From: Allacma fusca
Lineage: Eukaryota; Arthropoda; Collembola; Symphypleona; Sminthuridae
NCBI GenBank assembly: GCA_947179485.1
Contig: OX359247.1
Location: 65,275,001 to 65,339,000, forward strand
Length of the DNA stretch: 64,000 nt
Direction of reading: 5' to 3'
Shown here: positions 11,412 through 24,559 of the stretch, one piece after another
Layout of the letters: each line of letters begins with the position of its first letter
How positions within the stretch are numbered: position 1 is the first letter of the stretch
The notes under the pieces: model-generated
Told to the model about the DNA's origin: nothing
The model's input: the letters and a program-made list of their open reading frames with translations, nothing else
Database searches by the model: none
Position numbers and translations under genes: made by a program

Positions 11412-11605
11412 CTTATAGAATGTGTGAAGCACTCCACCGTACCTTCAAATGTGTTCCCTTATAGAGAGTTTTCCCTTATAAACATATCCGTTATAAGCCG
11501 AGTCTTATACAGAGTTATACCGGCATTTTCCCGGGGCCAATCAATTATGTCCCTTATAGTGAGTTTTCCCTTATAGAGTAATCCCTTATAGAAAGAGTTG
11601 GCTGT
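11412..11605. repeat. Degenerate CCCTTATAGAG repeats
   Basis: CCCTTATAGAG/CCCTTATAGTG words recur irregularly, and the right side ends in AAGAGTTGGCTGTA. That resembles the inverse of a pogo/Tc1-like end (TACAG..AACTCT..TATAAGGG). The left end is too degraded to define. Similar end-like pieces occur near 14880, 19130 and 47510. Confidence 0.4.
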
Positions 11606-13181
11606 AATACATTATTAAAATAATTTTCATGAAGTTCAAATAATTTAATTAGTTGTTAATATTGGAAAGACTTCAAGTTATGTTTCGAATATTGAAGTTT
11701 ATGATTATGGCAACCATATTTTGCATTTTTTTTAAATTAATTTTTAAGGGCCCAAGTCCTGGTGATCGCCCCAAGATTTTGCATACTAGCTTGCAATAAT
11801 TAGACACACATGTGCAAATTTTTATAAAAATCGTTGGGTGGAACACATCTAAAAAATGCAGTTGCGTAGACTCAAGGAAAAACTTGGGTATAAACAGCTT
11901 CGGATCTCGTAAACTATACATGCTGAAGAGGTGAGTTAAACATTGAGGTTGTAAAAATTCAGTCATTGACTTTAAGCCCTTAATATCAGGATCTGGCCAC
12001 AGGGTGTAGTAATTATCCTCAAATCTTTTTTTTCATGGGGGCGGTAAGTGCATATATACTGTCGAGACAAGCCTGGCTGACACTTTACCAATTAAGGACA
12101 GGTGTGTTACGCACGTTTGCCATTTTCACTTCACTGCTTACGATTAGCACTTGCTAAAGTGGGAGGGTGAGAAGTCCCTCGTCAGGGATTCTTCTCTTTC
12201 TAGACACAGCTAGAGATTTAACCTTTAACACTCATTAAAAGTTCATTACAAATAATAAAATCATTTCTTAAAACTACTTTGCTTAGAACTATGTATTCAT
12301 ACCTAACAATATTTCTGCTCTGCACTTTACCAAACAAGTTTCTCATTACAATGCTGCCTAAGTAACTCTATGGTAACCCATCCGATCACTCATTAGCTCA
12401 TGTATATGCACTTGACTGTTTCTAGCCTCAGGTACTAACTAGTAAAAGCCCTGTGCTTCACAGGGACAATTACTTGAAGAGTATACTGTAGACATTAAAA
12501 GCCAAACGGCTTACGAATGAAGCCATGTCGTAGAGACTTGTTATATGTCTAAATCGTGTGCACTTTTATTAAAGGTAGCGCTTTAAAGAAACGGTTAGTG
12601 CTAGTTAATAATCAGTGCTTGGAATGCCACCTTTTGGGCGTTTTGTAAGACCATTGAATTTAAGATCGCGCGAAACTTTAAATAAACAGACAGAAATTGC
12701 TCTTTAATAATAAGGATTCCAGGACTCAGCTAACCATCAGAGCTGCTTTGCAGTACAATATAAATATCCCATGAAATATAGTAGACCCAATTTATATGAC
12801 AATCAGCTCACTCATTAGATAGATTTAATCAAATTTCATCCCCATGTAGTGTTATACAATGCCACCCACGCTTCAACTTGCAATTGAAAATACACTTAGA
12901 GGGTAATTTTGCCGCCTCATATAAATGTCACGATTTAATTCACGTTTCGATTCTAGTACACTTTCATCCGGAGAATGTAATAAATTTCATGCGAAAAGGT
13001 AACAACACGTATAAATGCTTATTAATTTGTGGTTTGATTAATTCTGTAATGCTTTCTGCTCTCTGTTAATGTACGTTTGAATAATTATTTATAACCGATT
13101 ATTGTTTTTCGTATCTTCGGGTGATGTGCTAACGTTTTGGGTAAAATTTACTGAAAACATTCTAAACCGACTACTCACATT
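11606..13181. other. No recognisable gene
   Basis: AT-rich DNA. The only structure noted is a small CCCTGTG-CTT-CACAGGG hairpin near 12450. No coding or RNA gene was recognised. Confidence 0.45.
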
Positions 13182-13735
13182 CAGTGCTGCGGACAAGTTC
13201 AAGTAATACTTGAGTTTTCAAGTCAAGTTCAAGTTCGGGTCAAGTTCAAGTACGTACTCGGCTTGACCATGACATTTTAAGACAAGTCAGGTTCAAGTAC
13301 AAGTAAGGGAAATTTGCTTGAACCTCAAGTCAAGTTCAGGGTCAAGTAATGGAAAGAAAAAACTTGACCATGAACTTGAGATTTCATGGTCAAGTTCAAG
13401 TAATTTTAGATCGCGCATGCCATAAAGGACGGACGGAATTTCAAAATCACAATCCAATTTCATGTCGTGTTTAGGGTATTTTGTTTGCACATGTCATAAA
13501 TCAAGCGACAAAATTCAAAATCAGAGTCAGTTTTATGAAGGTCTTGTTTACCAGACGTTGCTCATTGTTAGTTGTTGCATCGGCCTCTCCATGAAACGAA
13601 AGAATTATCTTGATAATTCATATTGTTGCTTAGAATTATTAGTTTCAACTTGTGTAAATAAATTACAATATAAAATGAGCTTGGATGGCCCTTTACAAAA
13701 AGCGTTTAATAAAAGAGTAAATACTAGTTTATTAA

Positions 13736-14789
13736 CCCAGTCACTCCAAATGTATAGGATCCTACATGTAAAATCTATAGGATAAAAGTATCAGATCTGC
13801 GGACGATATCTCAAACGATTTTACTACAGGATCCTATACTATCCCATAGTTACTAGTCCCAACCTCGCATGGGATTTTCTCTAGCTTGTCCTATAGTTGA
13901 AAATTTATTATTATCTTATGCACTTCTCTACTTCTACTCCATTTTCCTCCGAAATTAAAACTACATAGCCATCTGTACTACAGTTAGTTTAATTTTTAGA
14001 CAATTGTAAATATTTACAATATTTACAATTGTCTAAACAATTAAGCCAACTGCCATTAACGTTTTCATACATATACATCTCAAATTGTCAATATTAATAC
14101 ACCCTTCACTGCAGTTCTGTGGAAATAACATGTAACACTACAAAATAAAATTGCAGTCACAAGTAAATAATTTCACGTATGAATTGAAAAAAAAGAACAA
14201 AACACACACTTTTTGTATTTTTTGCTTGTCTTACTATTACTAATTGTAAGTTAAAATTGAAACAATCTACAGAACAGGTAAGCCGATTTGACGTTCATCA
14301 CAACCAAAGAACATGTGAATGACAACTGCTGTTGATTAAGTATGGCGAATTTGGCGGTTATAATATATGTCTTGTACAAACGATGAGGAGCGCAGAATCC
14401 TTGTCAAAGCAAGTACAGGATTTTTATAAAAATGTCCTATGGTACCCGAAACCATAGGATTTTTCTGACAATGTCCTATAGTACTCGAACTTGCAGGATA
14501 TGCGGCACCCAACTTATAGGATTTTTTTAAAAACTTCCTATGGTACCCCCCGCTTATAGGATTTTTCTGAAAATGTCCTATGGTACTCGCACTTGCAATA
14601 TTTGTGCTACCCAACTTATAGGATTTTTCCAAAAACTTCCTATGGTACCCTCTCTTATAAGAATCGAGTGCCAGTTTCTGACGAGCTGAATTATTTGTAT
14701 AAGATCCTATATGGCTTGTGGGATTTCTGGTACATTTTCTCACAGAACTTGCATCCTATAGGAATCCCATACAGTTTGGAGTGACTGGG
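13736..14789. mobile_element. Nested TIR element with CCCAGTCACTCCAAA ends
   Basis: CCCAGTCACTCCAAA at 13736 and its exact complement ending at 14789 form a perfect 15-bp TIR. TATAGGAT/ATCCTATA words are dense inside. The left flank is TTAA, which would suit a piggyBac-type TTAA-CCC end, but the right flank is AAAT, so the target duplication is not confirmed. Length is 1054 bp with no transposase recognised. Confidence 0.65.
14415..14660. repeat. Serial hairpin repeats (ATAGGATTTTT..TCCTATGG)
   Basis: At least five times an ATAGGATTTTT arm is followed within about 10-20 bases by its partner AAAATGTCCTATGG or AAAACTTCCTATGG, separated by CGAACTTGCA/CGCACTTGCA spacers. Part of this is a tandem duplication of roughly 110 bp. 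It lies inside the 13736-14789 element. Confidence 0.75.
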
Positions 14790-14889
14790 AAATATTAAAT
14801 TAAGAGTACTGGTAATACTCAAAAAGGTATGATTATTAAATAAAACTTGACACCATGTACGTAAAACTCGTCAGATATACAGTGAAAGT

Positions 14890-14918
14890 CCGTTATAAGG
14901 GCTCAGCCCTTATAACGG
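14890..14918. repeat. Perfect 14-bp palindrome with one-base loop
   Basis: CCGTTATAAGGGCT, one C, then the exact complement AGCCCTTATAACGG. It looks like two terminal repeats of a TIR element joined head to head. Confidence 0.85.
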
Positions 14919-15375
14919 AATTATAAATTGTAGTCAATTATATCGATCTTTTACTGTATTCAATATGCGCTCAAAGTTGTCCTCAAATTGTTTCAAATAA
15001 ACAATTTTAGTAAAATTGTTTTCTGAATGGGTTTTGGTTTTCCGTCTGAAGGAAATGATTTGCCGAAACAAGTTCGACAAGTTATTGTGGTCATGTTTTA
15101 ATTTTTGTGTTACTTTACTTGAATTATCAAGTTCAAGTCGCGTTCAAGTCATGGTCAAGTCAAGTTCAAGTCAAGTTTGGAACTTTAACTACTTGATCAA
15201 GTTCGGGTCTTATAAAAGTTACTTGATTACTTGAACTTGACAAGTCAAGTAATTACACGAACGCGAGTTATCAAGTTCATGTTGCTTCTTGAAAGTTACT
15301 TGAAGTTTCGCGGTCAAGTCAAGTTCATGGTCAAGTTTTGAAATTACTTGACCCGATCGCAGCACTGCTCACATT

Positions 15376-17101
15376 TAACTATTGCCAGCAATCCCAGCTT
15401 CTTTTTACAGCAAGTTAGACATTATACTGAATCATTTAATAAAACAAATAGTAATAATTTATTTCCGAAATCATTTTAACTTTTGCGAAAAATACAGTGG
15501 ATAATGCATTCCATTTGTTACAAAAGTCAAATAAATTAAAATGTATTTGAAATCTACAACAGCTTCTGTTTATGATAATAAATAGTTGAACTTTGTACTC
15601 AGTTTGAAGAGCTCTTATAGCGTTAGTTGTGTACGTATGTACATATATAAATGTGTATGTTGTGTTTAAATTTCACCTACATATGTACTAAACGATTTCA
15701 GTTTTACGACTCCTTAATTTATTCCAGTTAGTCCTTATTGTTATTGAATACTTGGCCTGAATTCTTGAATGTAATAAAAGCAAGAATTTCGATGAGAAAC
15801 CATACAGTAGTAGTAGTGGATTGTATCATCAAATTGCGTAAGCTTATATTGGTGACTATATGCCCGTCTTTAGTTATAATAGTTGTTAACAATATTTACT
15901 GTATTTAACCAAACATTTTGACGTTCCGATTTGAAACTATTTCCAAAGTTAGTGATAATTCCGATACTCATCTTCTGAAGTTGGGAAACGTCTTTACTGT
16001 TTTAGTTCGGGTGAAGTCACTAGTACAAATTAGCTGATTTTCTGACCCAGAGGTCAGAAAATTTACAGACATGAAGTTATGGAAGTCGGTAAGGCCGGAA
16101 ACAATAGTTGGGGGGATGGATCTTAATCGTGGATTTATAAACAATAAATATTATTATCAAACGTTTATTTCTTCTTCGATAACATATTTGCTGCAATATT
16201 TGTAGGCATACACTTTTGTAAATTATCAGGGCTTTCGGTTTATTGGTTTAATTTAAAGTTTTTACCTAAGCATAATCAACGTATGCTTCTCTGGAAGCGT
16301 AGTACCCGACGTATTACTCGGGTGTGGCTATTTTGGTACCGTAAACGCCTGTCCAATTAATCAGCTAATTTGCGCACAAGAAACGTGATATACGGAACGT
16401 CAGTGATGCTACTTGTTTGGCATTGGAACACATGGGGCGAATTGTTTCTGTATATATTTCAGAGATACAATAATACAACGTTTCGGAACCCTGTAACATA
16501 CAATTCTCTAAAGCATTTTTTCTTGTGAATAAAAAGTAAATATTATATGTTTAGCATTGTAGTGCATTGTAGCCAAGGGAGCCAGGTGAATCAACATTTG
16601 TCTTTAAAGTTTTTTAAAGCCAACATTTATAACAAATATAATTAAATCACTTGTGACAATGCATTTGTACAATATTTCTGACAATGGTCAAATAGAAATG
16701 AAATTCGTATACTTAAAATTATAAACTGAATTTTATACTTTAAATATCAGCTGACCTCTAGAATGTGATAAAATACTGTTGCACAAAAACGTAGGATGAT
16801 CTTTCTTGTGGGAAAAAATGAGTTGGATAGTGTCTAAACCGTCGAGATGCTTAACATGTATTTTAGTAGGCTATCCTATGCGTTACAATCGTTAGCTTTG
16901 CTTGCAATAGATTGTCCCGACTGCATGGCGATGTTTTGGATGACAAAATTGAAACTTCAGTTGGGAACAGAACACAATAGGAGTTTCATTTACCAGCAAG
17001 AAGGTTCGTGGAAGAAGTTTAATAATAACTAGATGACACGTTGAACAGAGTAACGGTGTAGGATATCGACTGGATAACTTGTAAAAGAAGTGGTACTTAC
17101 A
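15376..17101. other. No recognisable gene
   Basis: AT-rich DNA. A small palindrome TTTTCTGACC-CAGA-GGTCAGAAAA lies near 16042-16066. No gene was recognised. Confidence 0.45.
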
Positions 17102-17109
17102 AAATAAAG

Positions 17110-19813
17110 CAATGCTGCGGAGAAGTTCAAGTAATACTTCAGATTTCAGTCAAGTTCAAATTCGGGTCACGTTCTAGTAGGCTAATGTTTTGCTTGAATC
17201 ATTCGTCTCAAGTTCAATCCGTACTCGGATTGACTATGACACCCCAAGACAAGTTAATGCCGCGGGAATTTTGAATCGTGCAGACGTGTATGTTTTACGG
17301 GCCAAACGGAATTTTTAAAAGTGAGTCAAAAGAGCATTCACAAGTTTGTAACCGAAAGAAACACCATACCATGGGACTATATCAAGGATCGAGTATCTCG
17401 TGAGGCAGTAAATTTTTAGCAATAATTATTACAGGCATTTACAGCCCGTAAGGAAACACGTAATGCGTTTATAGATAATATAGAACCATCTTTCATGGTT
17501 GTCTGCAACTTCACTGCAAGGTGTAAACATCAAACGTAAACAATCAAAGTACCGCCAATTCATGGACCGTGGAAATTTTAATAATGAAGTACAGTAAAAT
17601 ATTGAGATTAATGAGGGTGCTGACGAGTCGGATAAGGAGCAAACGAGTTACGAACCAGAAAAAGATTAATGGAATTACTACTACTACTACTAATATACAT
17701 TAGAGAAAATAGAGCACGAAAAAGCTCATACCAAGAAGCAGCATGGAGATCTGGATATGGGAATCAACAGGGTTCAATCACAGTGTTTGAACTCGACCGG
17801 AGATATGGCAGGTGTTTCAAAAAATGTCAATGAGCAGCAAACAACGAGCAGCCAGCGGTGAAAATAGAAGCCATGGAAAAGACCGTCGGGAGCACAAATA
17901 TGAAAGTTGACTAGAATGAGTAAATTATGAAATGTGGAAGAAATAAATTGATATGACAAATATTTTGTCAATACAGTTAATTAGCATTATCGGCTTAGGT
18001 AAAAATTCTCCCAAAAAGTAATGTGCAATATCGATCTAGTCGTGACTGATTCCAGTGCAAATTGCAGTCAATGGTAGTGACATACGACGAATTTTAAAAT
18101 ACGAAAATTGTTAATGTCGGTGAATTATAAAGGGTTAGGATTAACTACATTGAAACAAAAGGATAGGAATCCAGCTATTTTTGTGACAGGAGGCAACAAA
18201 AAGGAATGACTTAATAGTTGAAGTCAGCTGAGAGTGCCAGAGATTATTATACTTGAACAAATGATAAAAATAAAAATAACTTAGACAGCACATTTACTTA
18301 TTTATTTTGATTCTGTTCATCATTACTCGATTACTTTTATATTGGTGGTAAAACTAAATAGTTATTAACAATAATAATAGACAAATAGTAAAACCTCGTA
18401 CATATGCTCAGCAACTCACCTTTCAAGATTCCGAGTATACTTTTTTCCCGCGTAGTTACGCAGTAGAGTAAGACCATTGAGAAACGTATTCGGTATTTAC
18501 TCATTGCGTCCAATGATTTCAGCTAATGCATGCGTAATTCATTGGTGAACTAACCGGTTTGAGCTAGCCATTAGCGACAAAGAAACCATACTGTGCAAGT
18601 TTTTTGAATCCAATTGTATATTCAGAAATAAAAAATAATCACGATGCAAATATTTTTGTGATTTTTAGCCAAATTGTTTTGCTGCGCTTTATTTTAGCTG
18701 CTGCTGGTAATATGCAGCACTGTATTGTAGGAGACATAGAGTTGTGGCTGATATCATTATTTGCCTAGAAAACATACTTATAAGGAAAAGATGACAGGAA
18801 CTGAGAACTTGCTTCACTAGAGAAGTCCCCATCCCCGAAAGTTACGAAATGATAATAATCAAACCCCAATATGTTTGAATGGCTCTATACAGAAAAATAT
18901 ATACGATAATTAACAATAAATAAAATTATTAAATACAAAAATAAATAATAAATAAATAAATATTAATAAAAATAAGACCAATATAATAAAGAAGTAAATA
19001 CTAGTTTAGTTGATGTTAACTTACTAGATTTTAAGTTAAAGGTATCAACAATGCGCAAAGGTATACGCATTAAAATTACATACATCAATCTTGACACCAT
19101 GTAATACTCATCAGTTCTACAGCGAGAGTACTTTATAAGGGCTCTGTTTTGGGCTAACGAACGGCATTATTTTATTCTTTTCAAAGTTCTATTCTGGGCG
19201 ATTATAATGCAATGATCAGTTCAAATGTACACCTTCTGGTTTCCAAAATAAGTAAACATTAGGGTTTTCTAACTTAATTTGACGCTACCTGAAACTAATT
19301 AAAATAAGAGTAAGATCTCAGTGTAGGGTTCTGCAAGAAAACTAAACAAACTAATCAGGCAATTCTAACTTATTGACGAGGTTCTAGCTTACAGGCAACG
19401 ACTAGCCTCAAAATAATACTATGGTTTACCGGAATTTTTTAAACAAGCAACTGAATTCAGGATCAGGAAGGCCTTTTATAGGCAATCAAGACCAATGCCA
19501 AATATAGATATGGAACGTAGGCTGGCGTTCCCAGCTAGGAACTTGATTGACTGAAACTTCAAGAAGTGGATCATTTCAGAAAACCGGTCAATGTCACCTC
19601 ACATTAGGGAAGCGACACAAGATATCGACACAAAAAATAAGCTAAAAGCAAAGTTCGACACAATATTTACATCACAAGCGCATACATTACGCAAACATTA
19701 ATACAAGCAGGTGTAACAGTCCCGAGTGCACTGCTTACAAGAGACTGGTCAAGTAATTCTCATGGACAAGTCATGATCAAGTTTTGAAATTACTTGACCC
19801 GATCGCAGCACTC
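17110..19813. mobile_element. hAT-type element, CAAGTT family, decayed second copy
   Basis: The left end CAATGCTGCGGAGAAG and the right end ATTACTTGACCCGATCGCAG-CACT match the ends of the 13182-15367 element. They are flanked by AAATAAAG (17102-17109) and AATTAAAG (19814-19821), an 8-bp duplication with one mismatch. CAAGTT arrays are present but more eroded than in the first copy. The 2.3-kb interior has no long ORF; I could not find recognisable transposase motifs. Confidence 0.75.
18890..18980. repeat. AATAAATA-rich simple repeat
   Basis: Irregular ATAAATAAATAAATA-type low-complexity sequence within the decayed hAT copy. Confidence 0.7.
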
Positions 19814-19960
19814 AATTAAAGGTCTACAGATTAACAAAAAGTAAGGCTTTAGTCACAAATATAGGACAAATGTTGAACCCGGTTGGCCCAATGGGACTCT
19901 GAAAACGTATTTATCGTAGGGTTGTTCATACTGAATTTATGTTATTAGGGAGATCGCTCA

Positions 19961-21570
19961 CTTCATTTTAAATAAATGTACCTAAATGTACTTCATTTTA
20001 AATAAATGTACCTAAATGTACTTCATTTTAAATAAATGTACCTAAATGTACTTCATTTTAAATAAATGTACCTAAATGTACTTCATTTTAAATAAATGTA
20101 CCTAAATGTACTTCATTTTAAATAAATGTACCTAAATGTACTTCATTTTAAATAAATGTACCTAAATGTACTTCATTTTAAATAAATGTACCTAAATGTA
20201 CTTCATTTTAAATAAATGTACCTAAATGTACTTCATTTTAAATAAATGTACCTAAATGTACTTCATTTTAAATAAATGTACCTAAATGTACTTCATTTTA
20301 AATAAATTTACCTAAATGTACTTCATTTTAAATAAATGTACCTATATGTACTTCATTTTAAATAAATGTACCTAAATGTACTTCATTTTAAATAAATGTA
20401 CCTAAATGTACTTCATTTTAAATAAATGTACCTAAATGTACTTCATTTTAAATAAATGTACCTAAATGTACTTCATTTTAAATAAATGTACCTAAATGTA
20501 CTTCATTTTAAATAAATGTACCTAAATGTACTTCATTTTAAATAAATGTACCTAAATGTACTTCATTTTAAATAAATGTACCTAAATGTACTTCATTTTA
20601 AATAAATGTACCTAAATGTACTTCATTTTAAATAAATGTACCTAAATGTACTTCATTTTAAATAAATGTACCTAAATGTACTTCATTTTAAATAAATGTA
20701 CCTAAATGTACTTCATTTTAAATAAATGTACCTAAATGTACTTCATTTTAAATAAATGTACCTAAATGTACTTCATTTTAAATAAATGTACCTAAATGTA
20801 CTTCATTTTAAATAAATGTACCTAAATGTACTTCATTTTAAATAAATGTACCTAAATGTACTTCATTTTAAATAAATGTACCTAAATGTACTTCATTTTA
20901 AATAAATGTACCTAAATGTACTTCATTTTAAATAAATGTACCTAAATGTACTTCATTTTAAATAAATGTACCTAAATGTACTTCATTTTAAATAAATGTA
21001 CCTAAATGTACTTCATTTTAAATAAATGTACCTAAATGTACTTCATTTTAAATAAATGTACCTAAATGTACTTCATTTTAAATAAATGTACCTAAATGTA
21101 CTTCATTTTAAATAAATGTACCTAAATGTACTTCATTTTAAATAAATGTACCTAAATGTACTTCATTTTAAATAAATGTACCTAAATGTACTTCATTTTA
21201 AATAAATTTACCTAAATGTACTTCATTTTAAATAAATGTACCTATATGTACTTCATTTTAAATAAATGTACCTAAATGTACTTCATTTTAAATAAATGTA
21301 CCTAAATGTACTTCATTTTAAATAAATGTACCTAAATGTACTTCATTTTAAATAAATTTACCTAAATGTACTTCATTTTAAATAAATGTACCTAAATGTA
21401 CTTCATTTTAAATAAATTTACCTAAATGTACTTCATTTTAAATAAATGTACCTAAATGTACTTCATTTTAAATAAATTTACCTAAATGTACTTCATTTTA
21501 AATAAATGTACCTAAATGTACTTCATTTTAAATAAATGTACCTAAATGTACTTCATTTTAAATAAATGTA
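19961..21570. repeat. 30-bp satellite, about 53.7 near-identical units
   Basis: The unit contains CTTCATTTTAAATAAATGTA followed by CCTAAATGTA, with an exact 30-bp period across 1610 bp. The only changes are G to T in AAATAAATTTA and A to T in CCTATATGTA. The variant pair at 20305 and 20345 reappears exactly 900 bp later (21205 and 21245). At the right end the AAATTTA variant alternates every 60 bp (21355, 21415, 21475). The homogeneity implies recent amplification. Confidence 0.97.
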
Positions 21571-23883
21571 TTCCTACTGTAACACACAAGGTGATAAAAG
21601 TGTACTCACAATTTTATTATACGCTTGTCGATTATCTAAGGGAGAAAATTGTGCTGTCCCCGTCCCATCCATACTCTTAAAAAGTTAGTTGGTTGGGAGA
21701 TACTCCGGCCCGGTCGTTTTTCTAACACCGTACGCAATTATTTGGTGAACATTACATGCTCAGATGTAATTTAATCCTGCACTGCGGTCTAAGTTTAGTT
21801 AAGTACGGAAAGGACTGTTATAAGGATGAAAATGCTAATCCTGTGCGGGTAGAAAAAATGCATACTGTTGCCGTAAAGTAATTCAGGTTGGATGGTACAT
21901 AAATTCAGCTTTTCGAAAGTTTTCGGTTTTCATTCTTGCGAATTAATTAGCTTCTATTCAGTAACGTCAAAAATTAAATTAATTTACATGTACTTTTTAA
22001 ATAAATTTTATTTATTATATATCATCGATTGTCTGCCAAACACTAAATTGTGTAAAAATGATAATAATTGCACATTGATTATAAAATAAAATGCCAATCT
22101 AAAGGTGTCAATTTATATGATGTTAGCATATAAATATATTAAATGGATTCCTAGCTTGTAAATACAAATAATTCAGAAACTCCAGGAGACAATGGAGGAT
22201 TGCCCCAAATTGCCACACCTGGATGTGATGATGGATATGTAAACCTAAATTATTTGTTTATTACAATCGTATGTTATCAGTACATTAGCAATAATATTCT
22301 CATCTGAACTTTTAGAAAATGACTAATACATCTCTAGGAAAGAAACGGTCCAGACCTATAATATCTCATCAATAGAGTCATTAGTGATAAGACATTCCCC
22401 AATATAGAATATCTTAAGTCTACCCTTCTCTTCTCAAATTGTATCTCGGCTGTTGAGTACAAATAGGAAGGCATGTTCATGTGTTTCCTCTCACTCGTGT
22501 CCGTAACGCTCAACAATTACTCTATTTAATAAATTCTTACACCTCTTTGTTTTTGAAACTGACTTAGTCTCATTTTGATTATTTCAATATTCATCTCACT
22601 GGAAGAGAATGGCAAGTTATATACGTTAATAATTTTGAAAGCCAAGTCAGTAGCCTAAATAAAAGTTCTTCCGAATAGCTTTTGAACGAAAAATCCTTGA
22701 AGCTCAAACGTTACCAATTCCCGTTTGCTGATAATTAGAATCGCAGTGTCTAGAAAAACTGCTGCAACGGAGTCCAAGTCTTCAAATGTCTATAACACAT
22801 ACCACATACATACAAACAAAATAGTGTTTTCAATTTCTTGCCAAAATGTTATTATAGTCATTGGATTACATTACATTGAAGACTTGTACAAATGATTTAA
22901 ACTATCCATTTGGGTCACTTTCTTAATCCTCTTTCTAATCAAACTAAGCGAATTCTTAATCGATACGAAGTATATACACACTTTTATTGCAACCGATTCC
23001 CATTTTGAAGATAACTTGTCTGAAACGATTGGATTAGACTGGGTGAAATCATTTTCAATCAGGATACCTGGCAAATAAACCCAAATACGAATTATACAAA
23101 CAGAATAATAACATGAACAAGATATAATAACAAAAAAATGACAAAACAACCCACCACTTCATTCTCGATTAAAGCTTGCATCATACAATTAATTTCAGCG
23201 CAAAGGGAAACAGGAATTTTTCCTGCCCATTGAAGTTTTACAACATAACAAACTGTTTTCGAATCTCTGTCATTAGCTTTTGATATTCATCTTCATCGAT
23301 TTGTGCCTACTCCACAAAATGTTCGAGGCACCCTTCATCGGAATAAGTAGCACTTGGGTCATCCAAGAAACGTAAGGAAATTTCCACAATTACATATTCA
23401 TTTGTTATTTATTTTAATTCACATCCAAGTTCAAATCTCTTGAATAATTACACATTTTTATCTTGTGAGTAGTTTCTAATAATTTAAACTGATTGGGGGT
23501 TTAGTTCGAATTATTCATGCAGATTTTGTTAAAGCATACTTTTTCGAAATTATTTAATACAAATATTTTTATGAAGACAGTAAGAAATTAGTAGCTATTT
23601 CAAACGGCTGAGTAAATAACAATAAGAATAAACGTGTGATTAATAATATGTACAAGGAGGTAATGAAATTTCAGTTAAATTAAATATCAGGAAAAAAATC
23701 AGTTAATTAAACTTACTTGTCTCGAAAGATTTCCAGATAATCTACTGCTAGAATCGGCTCACTGCAAACGTTTTCCAATATTGTAAAGTCAATGTTGGTA
23801 GCGAAGAGAAATCCCAGTTACATCTCTCTCAAATTGGCTGCTCCGAAGTTTCATGCATGTTACAAGTTAAAAGCTAAGCCCAA
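21571..23883. other. No recognisable gene
   Basis: AT-rich DNA with short ORFs only. Any 5' LTR of the BEL/Pao element other than its last 36 bp would lie here but is not detectable by eye. Confidence 0.4.
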
Positions 23884-24077
23884 CTCTACTGGCATTACAC
23901 CCGCAGTAGCCAAGATACATGTTGGTGCTGTCGAACCGGATGTTCTGAAAATCTGAAAATTGGTGAAAAATGCCGTCTGAATTTGAGAAGTTGTGCCGCA
24001 AAAGAGCTGTCAACAACAACAACAAGTTGGCCTCGTTAATAGTCAAGACTAGTGCTCCCAACCTGACAAAGCATTGA

Positions 24078-24468
24078 TTGAAACTCTACATGCAGTACGG
24101 GGCAGAAGCAAACAAAACCCTAGAAGAAATGAGTGGCATCGCCAGGGATGATGAACTGGGTCAAATCCAAGCAGATTTTGAATCCGTTGAGAAGCAGTTA
24201 CACGAGCAACGAATCAAGCTAAGTAATCTACTAGATACTGCACCTTTCCAAGTCCCCCATTTCGTGCGTGATTTGTAAAGAAGATTATCTACTATTCTGG
24301 TGCCCGAAGTCCAACTCGCAATCAGTTGAAGCCAGAATTAAGTGCTTGCACAATCATTCGCGTTGTTTCAACTGCCTGCGAAAGGGGCACTCAGCCAATA
24401 ACTGCAACAACGAACGCCGTTGTCAAAAATGTCAGAAGGGTCAGCACACTTTCATTCACCAGGAGTGA
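24078..24468 (+). pseudogene. BEL/Pao gag remnant with zinc knuckles
   Basis: A first frame (24078-24278) gives a helical, charged stretch (SGIARDDELGQI, VEKQLHEQRIKL). A second frame (24240-24468) reads SCVICKEDYLLFWCPK and then CFNCLRKGHSANNC, a CX2CX4HX4C knuckle, followed by CQKCQKGQHTFIH, a CX2CX4HX3H half-knuckle typical of BEL gag. The shift between frames and the small size imply that most of the gag body is deleted. The frame ends at a TGA at 24466-24468. Confidence 0.75.
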
Positions 24469-24559
24469 CCCGAGCAGTCTACTACAAATTCGGCACCTAC
24501 AGCACCAGTGCCTGCCGTGACCACCTAGGATGCACAGGTCAGTGATGTACTTCTATCTA

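Larger units (their letters stand above)
13182..15367. mobile_element. hAT-type element, CAAGTT family, interrupted copy
   Basis: It begins CAGTGCTGCGGACAAG and ends with the complement of CAGTGCTGCGATCG. CTCACATT flanks it exactly on both sides (13174-13181 and 15368-15375). Both ends carry hundreds of bases of AAGTTCAAGT/TCAAGTCAAG words. A second TIR element (13736-14789) lies inside. No intact transposase was recognised. The same family recurs at 17110-19813. Confidence 0.88.

Noticed and set aside
19961..21570. CRISPR-like array
   Set aside because: The 30-bp units are contiguous with no unique spacers, and the genome is eukaryotic. It is a satellite.
24010..24070. tRNA or other structured RNA genes, searched for across the window
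   Set aside because: No stretch with a T-loop and matching acceptor, D and anticodon arms was found. This is a reading by eye, not a covariance search.
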